A stretch of DNA of 64,000 nt, from positions 1 to 64,000 of the forward strand of contig JBDVJO010000002.1 of the NCBI GenBank assembly GCA_039939375.1, read 5' to 3'. Shown one piece after another: positions 53,999 through 61,495 of this stretch. This DNA comes from Paracrocinitomix sp039939375. Its GTDB lineage: Bacteria > Bacteroidota > Bacteroidia > Flavobacteriales_D > Crocinitomicaceae. The translations under genes were made by a program, and so were the position numbers. The stretch's first letter is position 1, and each line of letters starts with the position of its first letter. The notes beneath the pieces are model-generated. The model had not been told where the DNA came from, made no database searches, and was given only the letters and a program-made list of their open reading frames with translations.

Positions 53999-56122
53999 TT
54001 AGTTTTGTTCTAATACGAAGAAGGCTGTTCTTCTATTTCTTTGATGATATTTTTCTTGTAAATCTTCATCAGATAATCCGTAGATGAATTCTGGTGTCAA
54101 ATTAACCATTGTTCCGTCTGTGTGTTCAACTTCGGCAGGTTTTGTTTCACCATAACCTTTTGGTACTAATCGCTCTCTTGGAATACCATGGTCAACCAAA
54201 TAATCAACTACTGATTTTGCTCTTCTGTCTGATAAGTCTAAGTTATAAGCATCATTTCCTCTTTCATCTGTATGTGAACGAATCTCAATTTTCAAGTTGC
54301 TATTTAACTCTAAGAACTCTAATAGGTTATCCAGAATTTCTTCAGATACTGGTCTTAATTTATCCGAGTCAAAATCATATTCAATACCTTCAATTTCAAT
54401 CTCACCTTTAGGAATTTTCTCTAAGTAGAAATCTTGCTGATAGTTTTTAGATTCGGTAGCACCTAAAGTAAAGACTAAAGCTTTGTCTGCGAAGTAGTCT
54501 TTTTGAGAAGCTCTCATAAATAGCTCTAAGTTAGGCTCTAATCCGTGTTCATAATATCCGTTCTCATCAGCGATCATTTCAAAGTGTTCCCATTTGTAAG
54601 TTACATCTTTAAACTCAACTTTTGCACCCGGTAGTATTTCGTTGGTAGCGTCATCATAAACATATCCTGAGATGAAGAACTTCATTTCTGGTTTAGTAAT
54701 TTGGAAAATCTTATTACAATGAATACTTAAATTATAAATTGAATCACATTCAGTACATGCGTCTCTGTCAGATGTTACATATCCTGTTTGAAGAGTAGGG
54801 TCGATAATAAAGTAACTGTCATTTCTTGCTGAGTTAATTGGAGACCCTGCATTAATCGCAGCACTAAACCAATCAGTGTCTTCATCAAATCGACTAGAAA
54901 ACACATCTAATCCGCCAAAACCGATATGTCCTTCTGAAGCAAAATATAAAGTGTTGGTTAATTCATGTAGAAAAGGTGTTACTTCGTTAGAGGGAGTATT
55001 AATTTGATTCCCCATGTTTTGAGGTTCTTTGGTTTCTCCATTAGGAGATAGTTCAGTATACCAAATATCCATTCCACCTTCACCACCTGGTCGGTTGGAT
55101 GAGAAGTATAGTGTTTTTCCATCAGCAGATATATACGGGTTCATAGATCTGAATCCGTCCAAATTAACATTGGCATCTAAAGCAAATGGCTTTAACCATT
55201 GGTTGTTGAACTTTCTACTTGCATAAACCTTCGTTTCATTTCTATTGTTTGGATCCATCTTGGTAAAGAACATTGATGTTCCGTCAGCTGAAATCACAGC
55301 CGAACCTTCATGGTAATCTCTTGAGTTTATTTCAAAAGGGAATTTTTCAGGTTCTCCTAGTGAACCGTCTTCATTTAATTTGACCATGTATATGTCAAGA
55401 AGGTAAAGTTCTAATGGATTTTTGTCTTCATCTAGTTTTGTAGAATCTATTTTTGTATCGACTCTTGCGGAAGAAAAAATCATGTACTTATCAGAAACGA
55501 ACTGCATTCCAAAGCTAGTTGAACCGGCATTCAATAAAGAATCAAGATTGTTAATTTCAATTTGTTCTTTTGTATTAATAGGGTTCAAGGCAAATTGGCA
55601 ACTTGCAATTTTGTCAGCCGCTAATTTGTAGTATTTGTTGTCAGGATCGTTGTTTTCGTTTTGAAAGGCTTCAAATTGGCTTTTAGCATCTTCAAATTTT
55701 TCATTATACATCAATGAAACTCCGTAAAAGTATTGTGCATAAGGAAATTCTTCATCTCTGTTTTCTAATGCAGATACATACCATTTTTCGGCATTTTTAT
55801 AGTCATCAGCCAGACGGTAAGCGTCTGCTAATTTGTTAATGACCTTAATTTCTTTTGCATTAGGATTAGATGGAGGAGCTATGGTACCATTTTCATCTTT
55901 CTCCGGCTCTTTATAGGCAGTAGAAATTTCATAAGGGTAATACAAAGCTTCTTCGCCCGCTTGAATTTTGAATAAAATTAGCGAGTAGTAGTGTACAGCA
56001 TTTGAGTATTGACCATTAATCATGGCCGCATCTCCCATTTTTAATAGTTCTTTATTGGTTTGCCCGAATAAAGAACCTGCAGATAAAACTGCGAATAATA
56101 GTAAAGTAGTTAGCTTCTTCAT
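53999..56122 (-). CDS. PorE-like OmpA-family protein (TPR, beta-propeller, CRD, OmpA)
   Basis: A 707-residue protein from the ATG at 56122; the ATG at 56137 adds 5 residues inside the porP gene. After a signal peptide (MKKLTTLLLFAVLSAGSLFG) come TPR-like helices (about 20-170; AEKWYVSALENRDEEFPYAQYF). A WD40/PD40-like propeller follows (about 190-480; SSNRPGGEGGMDIWY, FASEGHIGFGGLDVFSS), then a carboxypeptidase-regulatory-like domain (about 490-580) and a peptidoglycan-binding OmpA domain (about 600-700; IRSHTDERGNDAYNLDLSDRRA). This order matches PorE of the type IX system and related OmpA partners of PorP/SprF. It shares TAATG with porP. Confidence 0.92.
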   Translation of the reverse strand: MKKLTTLLLFAVLSAGSLFGQTNKELLKMGDAAMINGQYSNAVHYYSLILFKIQAGEEALYYPYEISTAYKEPEKDENGTIAPPSNPNAKEIKVINKLADAYRLADDYKNAEKWYVSALENRDEEFPYAQYFYGVSLMYNEKFEDAKSQFEAFQNENNDPDNKYYKLAADKIASCQFALNPINTKEQIEINNLDSLLNAGSTSFGMQFVSDKYMIFSSARVDTKIDSTKLDEDKNPLELYLLDIYMVKLNEDGSLGEPEKFPFEINSRDYHEGSAVISADGTSMFFTKMDPNNRNETKVYASRKFNNQWLKPFALDANVNLDGFRSMNPYISADGKTLYFSSNRPGGEGGMDIWYTELSPNGETKEPQNMGNQINTPSNEVTPFLHELTNTLYFASEGHIGFGGLDVFSSRFDEDTDWFSAAINAGSPINSARNDSYFIIDPTLQTGYVTSDRDACTECDSIYNLSIHCNKIFQITKPEMKFFISGYVYDDATNEILPGAKVEFKDVTYKWEHFEMIADENGYYEHGLEPNLELFMRASQKDYFADKALVFTLGATESKNYQQDFYLEKIPKGEIEIEGIEYDFDSDKLRPVSEEILDNLLEFLELNSNLKIEIRSHTDERGNDAYNLDLSDRRAKSVVDYLVDHGIPRERLVPKGYGETKPAEVEHTDGTMVNLTPEFIYGLSDEDLQEKYHQRNRRTAFFVLEQN

Positions 56123-57108
56123 TATAATTTCGGACAAGTTGGTACTGGATTAGGATTAGGGCGATTAAAGATGTAGGTAACTGAAATTTCAGAACCACCT
56201 CTTCCGTTAGTCGCGTTGTTTAATGTTGACGTATTAATGTCGTAACTAAAACGTCCGGTCCATTGACCATATTTAATTCCAAATTCTAAAATGGCAGCAT
56301 CTTTATTTCTGTAGGTTCCACCACCTAATAAGAACAAGTCATAAGCTTCTAAATAAAATTGTCCTAAAGCGCTAAACGTTAATTCATTTGCTTTTTCTTG
56401 ATGTTGCCAGAGTACTTTTGGTATGACTGCAATTTTATTGGTAATTACCACTCTAGCTCCTGCGATTGCTTGGTATCTGAATGGAAGTTTGTTCCCTTGG
56501 TCTTGGATAAATGATTCAGTAGGTCTGTTTACATGATACATTGAAATACCTCCAAAAGGATTTACTCTTATTGCTGGTTTTGCATAATAATACATAACAC
56601 CAACATTAACATCTAAATTTAGCTGGTTGGCATCACCAAATGCCTCTGCTGTTGCATTTGAAAATTGTCCGCCATTGTATGGCGAGTATTGATCGCCAAA
56701 TGTTAAGGCAGAAATTTTAATTGATTTTTGAAAAATACCAGCTTGTGCACCAATACTAAAAAAGCTATATTTTTTCTTTCCAAAAGGAATCTTAAAAGCA
56801 GCAGAAGGTAAAATGCTTATTACATTATATGATCCTGTACCTGCTCTAAAGTTGGCCGCTTGAATTCCCCATCCCCATTTTCCGCGATTGGCATCAAATG
56901 AAATTAAACCTGTCGTAAAAGGTTGTGTAGCAATTGCCATCCATTGTGTTCTAAAATGACCATGTAATCTGTAATCACCTTTAAACACCCCCGTCATTCC
57001 CGGGTTTGCATTTAAAGCAGCTGCGTCATATTGTGAAAGGTGAAAATCTTGAGCAGTAGCACTCAAGGTACCTAAACAAAACGCTATTCCTAATAAAAGT
57101 CTTTTCAT
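56122..57108 (-). CDS. PorP/SprF-family type IX secretion membrane protein
   Basis: A 328-residue outer-membrane beta-barrel protein with a signal peptide (MKRLLLGIAFCLGTLSATAQ) followed by the family hallmark DFHLSQYDAAALNANPGMTGVFKGDYRLHGHFR-type start. Further beta strands and a C-terminal RPNPNPVPTCPKL tail complete it. Each PorP/SprF protein usually serves export or attachment of its neighbouring type B cargo, here the 1,390-residue PKD adhesin upstream (7-nt gap). It overlaps the OmpA-like gene by one base. Confidence 0.92.
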   Translation of the reverse strand: MKRLLLGIAFCLGTLSATAQDFHLSQYDAAALNANPGMTGVFKGDYRLHGHFRTQWMAIATQPFTTGLISFDANRGKWGWGIQAANFRAGTGSYNVISILPSAAFKIPFGKKKYSFFSIGAQAGIFQKSIKISALTFGDQYSPYNGGQFSNATAEAFGDANQLNLDVNVGVMYYYAKPAIRVNPFGGISMYHVNRPTESFIQDQGNKLPFRYQAIAGARVVITNKIAVIPKVLWQHQEKANELTFSALGQFYLEAYDLFLLGGGTYRNKDAAILEFGIKYGQWTGRFSYDINTSTLNNATNGRGGSEISVTYIFNRPNPNPVPTCPKL

Positions 57109-57114
57109 TTCAAT

Positions 57115-60100
57115 TTATCTAATAAGTGAAACATCACCTTTTAAAATATGTTCTTCTCCGTCAAAAGTAGTTACCACGGCAACATAAACATAAACACCCA
57201 TTGGTTGATCAGTGTTCTTGTATGTTCCATCCCAACCTGAATCATTTGGATCAGTTGTTTCATAAATTACTTCTCCCCAGTTATTGTATACTTTGAAGTC
57301 TACAGTTTCAAAGTTTCCGCCTAAGATGTTTAAGAAATCATTGTTTCCGTCTCCGTTAGGTGTGAAGGCAGATGGTACAAGAGGACCGTGATAAATAGGC
57401 ACTACTATAGTCACTGTATCTGTACATCCTGCGTCATCAATAACAATTAATGTAACAGGGTATTCTCCTTCTGGATCAAATTGATGAATACCGTCAGGTG
57501 CATTCAGGAATGTGCTGTCACCGAAGTCGTACATCCAACTAATGATAGGTTGTGGGTCACCAACTGAATTGTCAGTTACATAAATATCTGCTCCAACGTT
57601 TCCACTAGCAGGTGATACTGAAAATGCTGCGTTTGGTCCGTTGTAAATCGTAATTGCAACTGTTACTGAATTTGAACAACCGAACCCTGAAGTGACATTT
57701 AAGGTTACATCATATGTTCCTGAACCACCATAAATATGACCAGGATTTTGTTCTGTACTTGCAGCACTTGCATCTCCAAAATCCCAATTCCATGATACGA
57801 TTGAATCGTTCACTACAGTTGAAGAATCAAAGAAGTAGCTAGCAGGTTCTAAACAAGGCGCTGGAATAGCGAAATCTGCCACTGGAATGTGGTGCGCATT
57901 TACATCTAATACAAGTGTGTCTTGACAGCCATTTGCCGAAGTTACAATCAACTCAACAGGATGGATTCCAGGACTTGTAAAAGTGTGTGTTGGATCAGTA
58001 TCTGTTGAGGTTTGCCCGGTTTCAAAAGTCCAGTCATAACTTACGATAGGGTCAACTGAAGTTGAATTATTCGTGAATACGGTTGGATTACCAAAACAGT
58101 CTTCAACAAAACTATAATCAGGGGTAGGAGAAGGCACGATTACGATATCCAAGGTGTCATATAATGCCGGACATCCACCATTATCTAAAGATTCGAAATA
58201 AATGGTAACCGCTCCTGATGTTTCATCTGCAATTCCGTGTGTATATAAAGTCGCATCACTAGAGTCTGGGTTGAAAGTTCCATCACCAGCAGTTGTCCAT
58301 AATCCATTACCAGTTGTTGAGTTTGAGTTTAACGGAATAGGGAATCCAGCACAAACGGTATCATCAAAGACAGTTCCGATTGTTGGAGGAGCATTGAAAA
58401 ATAGCCATACTGTATCTTCATCATCTGGGCAACCAGAGAAGTTGAACGTCTCAATTGCGAATAAAATTGAGTCTCCTGCAATGATCTCACCAGGTGAGAA
58501 AGTATATGTTGCATCTAATTGACTATCATCATCAAAAGAACCAGAGCCGTCCGTTGTCCAAACAGTATTGGTTGTGAAACCAACTGTTGCATTTAATTGA
58601 ATGTAAGTGGTATCATCACAAACTTCGATATCTAGGCCCGCATCAATTGTTGGAGTAGATAAGTATTGGATGTTCATTGTATCCGTGACAGATGCACAAT
58701 AGGCCGTTGGGTTTGAAGTTAAAACTAAGTAAGTTGAACTATTGTTTAATTCTCCTAAAGATGGGAAATAAGTTGCATTCAGATTGGTGTTAGCAGGCGT
58801 AAATACACCACCTTGTCCTGTCCAGAAACCTGTTCCGCCATTACTTATTGAACCATTTAGCATCAAGCTAGGATTGGAAACACAAACCGCGGTGTCAATT
58901 CCTGCATCTACTACTGGTAATGGAATCACCTCAATGTCTTTTACAATAGTGTCTTGACATCCAATATTTGAAGTTACAATTAGTTCTACAGGGATAGTTC
59001 CTGTTGTACCATTGTACAAATGTGATGGGTTTTGAAGAGAAGAAACATTTAAGTCACCAAAATTCCAATCCCAATCAGTTATAGTTGTTCCGACTTGTGT
59101 GATAGAAGCATCAGTAAAGTTGATAATTGATCCTTCACAAATAGTGTCAACGGAACTAAAATCAGCAGTGATTTCAGATACTTGTATGTTTATGGTTGTA
59201 CTTGTTTCACAATCTGTTCCTTTCTGAGCAACAAGCGTTACAGTATACGCTCCATATCCAGGGTAAGTAAATACAGGATTTGATAAAATACTTGTGTCAG
59301 CAGGGTTTCCAGTTCCAAAATCCCACCAAAATCCTGATGCTCCTGGTCCTGAATTGTTAGAAAAGTTAATGGTTAAGCCTGAACAAAAGTCGGTTGGTCC
59401 AATTTGCGCAATTGGAGCGTCTTCAACAACAATTGGAATAGTGATTGAATCAATACACCCAAGATCTGACTGTGCAATTAATTGAACGTCATAAGTTCCT
59501 GCAACGGTAAACCCTAAGTTAGGATTTTGGTTGGTTGAAGATCCAGCACCGTCAAAATCCCATTGCCAAGTGTCTACAACTCCACCTCCAGTAGTAAATG
59601 AAGCATCAGTAAAAGGAACCAGAACATTTGTACAAGTCGTGTCAACCGCAATAAAATCAGCTTGAATTGTTGTAACGGCTAAATCAAAAGTAGTGGTGTC
59701 GGCACAAGAAGTTCCTTTTTGGGCAACAAGGGTCACTGTATAGTTTCCGTAAGATCCATAGGTAAAAGAAGGGTCAGTTAAGATAGAAGTATCGGCCGGA
59801 AATCCGGTACCAAAATCCCACCATAAACCGCTTGCTAAAGGATCACTATTGTTCGTAAAATCTACGGTCAGTCCATTACATCCAACTAAAGGAACAATGT
59901 CTGCTTGAGGCGGTACTTTTACATAAACTGTATGGGTAATCGTATCAGAACAGCCTACATCTGTATGAGCGATTAGTTGAACAACTTGATCGCCAGAGGA
60001 TGAGTAAGCGTGTGTTGGATTTTGAGCGGTGGACGTGCCTCCATCTCCAAAGTTCCACTCCCATGCGTTTACTACGCCATTAGCTGCAGGTGTTGATAGA

Positions 60101-61287
60101 TCCGTAAATGAAGCAGATTCTCCTACACAAACCGTGTCTGGAAATGAAAAGTCAGCAACTAAACCTGAAACCACCATGTTATAATAAACTGTATCTGCAC
60201 AAAGAGTTCCTTTTTGTGCCATTAAAGTAACGGTGTAAGAACCAATTGAAGGATAAGTAAAGGTAGGTTCAAAAACAACTGAGGTATCGGCTGGGTTTCC
60301 TGTTCCAAAATCCCACCAGAAACCATTAGCGCCAGCACCTGATTGATTGTCAAATGTAATCGCTAAACCATTACAAGCGTCTACTGGACCAATGGCGGCG
60401 TCTTGCGGAGGTGGACAATTCACGACATTAAACTGAAAATCTCTTGTTATTCTACCTATTAAACTGTCATCTCGATATTCATCAACCATCACACCTACTA
60501 CAAACTGACCGGTCATTACAGGCGAACCAGTAATGAATCCAGTTTGAGGGTCAATACTTAAGCCAGGGAATCCCGCTGGATCAAGAGGAGATGTAGCTGA
60601 ATATGAAGCCAGCCATGTTATTGTACTTGACTGAAAGTTATTCGGAGCAGGACCGGTTCCAAAAGAAATACCAGTACCATTTACCCCGTCAAAAGGAGTG
60701 TAAAAAGAGTATACCAATGAATCTCCATCAGCATCAGTCGCACCAAAATCCAAACTTAAATCCTGTTGATTACAAACGTAAACCGGTGGGAAGTCAGAAA
60801 TTACTGGACTTGAATTAGTTAAATATAAGTTGTTATCAGGAACATAAGCATAGAACGTCTCTCTCGCATTAAGGGGGTCTTGAATATTTAAGATACTACC
60901 ATTTCTACAACAAATCGTATAATAAAGATGATATCCACCTGAACCTGGAGGGAGTGAAACTACAGAAGAATAAATTGCTTCCTCTACACAAATACCTGGG
61001 TCAAAAGCACAGGTGTCAAGAGTAGGATTTAGTGTGTCTCTACCTAACATTGGTAAGTTAAAAGAGGATACTGCAGGTAGGGTACCATCTCCATTTCTGA
61101 CTTGAACAGTAGTTGAATTTGGGAAATCTACAGACGCAGGGTCACAATCTCTGTACAGTTTTAACGTTAAAATGTAGGATGAACCACCGACATGTTGATA
61201 TATAATTTCACCTCCAACAACGTGCGTAGCAAAGGAATATCCTGAACACAGGATACAAAGGAGTAGTAGTAATCTTTTCATTTTCAA
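57115..61287 (-). CDS. Giant PKD-repeat surface adhesin with type B T9SS C-terminal domain
   Basis: A 1,390-residue secreted protein. It has a signal peptide (MKMKRLLLLLCILCSGYSFA) and a conserved N-terminal domain (THVVGGEIIYQHVGGS ... KLYRDC; about 20-280). Six tandem PKD-like domains follow in an alternating A-B pattern (about 290-790). Ig-like Cys domains (about 790-1060) and three more PKD domains follow (for example YDWTFETGQTSTDT, WNWDFGDASAAS, WMYDFGDSTF). The C-terminal domain is type B (PSAFTPNGDGNNDFLN ... VYNNWGEVIYE). It heads an operon with PorP/SprF and PorE-like genes, the typical set for type IX-exported, SprB-like adhesins. A bidirectional promoter region lies upstream. Confidence 0.92.
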   Translation of the reverse strand: MKMKRLLLLLCILCSGYSFATHVVGGEIIYQHVGGSSYILTLKLYRDCDPASVDFPNSTTVQVRNGDGTLPAVSSFNLPMLGRDTLNPTLDTCAFDPGICVEEAIYSSVVSLPPGSGGYHLYYTICCRNGSILNIQDPLNARETFYAYVPDNNLYLTNSSPVISDFPPVYVCNQQDLSLDFGATDADGDSLVYSFYTPFDGVNGTGISFGTGPAPNNFQSSTITWLASYSATSPLDPAGFPGLSIDPQTGFITGSPVMTGQFVVGVMVDEYRDDSLIGRITRDFQFNVVNCPPPQDAAIGPVDACNGLAITFDNQSGAGANGFWWDFGTGNPADTSVVFEPTFTYPSIGSYTVTLMAQKGTLCADTVYYNMVVSGLVADFSFPDTVCVGESASFTDLSTPAANGVVNAWEWNFGDGGTSTAQNPTHAYSSSGDQVVQLIAHTDVGCSDTITHTVYVKVPPQADIVPLVGCNGLTVDFTNNSDPLASGLWWDFGTGFPADTSILTDPSFTYGSYGNYTVTLVAQKGTSCADTTTFDLAVTTIQADFIAVDTTCTNVLVPFTDASFTTGGGVVDTWQWDFDGAGSSTNQNPNLGFTVAGTYDVQLIAQSDLGCIDSITIPIVVEDAPIAQIGPTDFCSGLTINFSNNSGPGASGFWWDFGTGNPADTSILSNPVFTYPGYGAYTVTLVAQKGTDCETSTTINIQVSEITADFSSVDTICEGSIINFTDASITQVGTTITDWDWNFGDLNVSSLQNPSHLYNGTTGTIPVELIVTSNIGCQDTIVKDIEVIPLPVVDAGIDTAVCVSNPSLMLNGSISNGGTGFWTGQGGVFTPANTNLNATYFPSLGELNNSSTYLVLTSNPTAYCASVTDTMNIQYLSTPTIDAGLDIEVCDDTTYIQLNATVGFTTNTVWTTDGSGSFDDDSQLDATYTFSPGEIIAGDSILFAIETFNFSGCPDDEDTVWLFFNAPPTIGTVFDDTVCAGFPIPLNSNSTTGNGLWTTAGDGTFNPDSSDATLYTHGIADETSGAVTIYFESLDNGGCPALYDTLDIVIVPSPTPDYSFVEDCFGNPTVFTNNSTSVDPIVSYDWTFETGQTSTDTDPTHTFTSPGIHPVELIVTSANGCQDTLVLDVNAHHIPVADFAIPAPCLEPASYFFDSSTVVNDSIVSWNWDFGDASAASTEQNPGHIYGGSGTYDVTLNVTSGFGCSNSVTVAITIYNGPNAAFSVSPASGNVGADIYVTDNSVGDPQPIISWMYDFGDSTFLNAPDGIHQFDPEGEYPVTLIVIDDAGCTDTVTIVVPIYHGPLVPSAFTPNGDGNNDFLNILGGNFETVDFKVYNNWGEVIYETTDPNDSGWDGTYKNTDQPMGVYVYVAVVTTFDGEEHILKGDVSLIR
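58915..60420 (-). repeat. Three tandem copies of a two-PKD (A-B) unit in the adhesin
   Basis: A-type domains share WWDFGTGxPADTS and VTLxAQKGTxC. B-type domains share ADFxxxDTxC, a WxWxFxG core and GCxDxI near the end. The order is A-B-A-B-A-B, each pair about 165 residues (~500 nt). The A-type copies are also very similar in DNA. Boundaries are approximate. Confidence 0.88.
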
Positions 61288-61315
61288 CTCAGTTTTGTGA
61301 GTAGGTACAAAACCA

Positions 61316-61347
61316 CGAAATTATGATTATTAATTATTTAAAGCAAA
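61316..61347 (-). promoter_or_regulatory. Promoter of the adhesin/PorP/OmpA operon
   Basis: On the minus strand TTTG (61347-61344) and TAATTTCG (61323-61316; one mismatch to TAnnTTTG) are separated by 20 nt, the usual spacing. The -7 element is 29 nt before the adhesin ATG. Confidence 0.6.
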
Positions 61348-61437
61348 CTTTTATCCACTAATCTGATTATACGAGCCCTTTGTCTAACCCTTTGAGCTAT
61401 TTATCTGATAAAAAATGTCATCCATCTTTTTTTTTAC

Positions 61438-61468
61438 TTTGATTGCATAGACATTTTCTTTACTTTAG
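61438..61468 (+). promoter_or_regulatory. Promoter of the SBBP propeller gene
   Basis: TTTG (61438-61441) and TACTTTAG (61461-61468; one mismatch to TAnnTTTG) are separated by 19 nt. It would start transcription near 61474, just before the frame that begins at 61496. Together with the minus-strand promoter at 61316-61347 it makes this a divergent control region. Confidence 0.55.
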
Positions 61469-61495
61469 CAGATTGAAATGCTTAAAACTACACTT

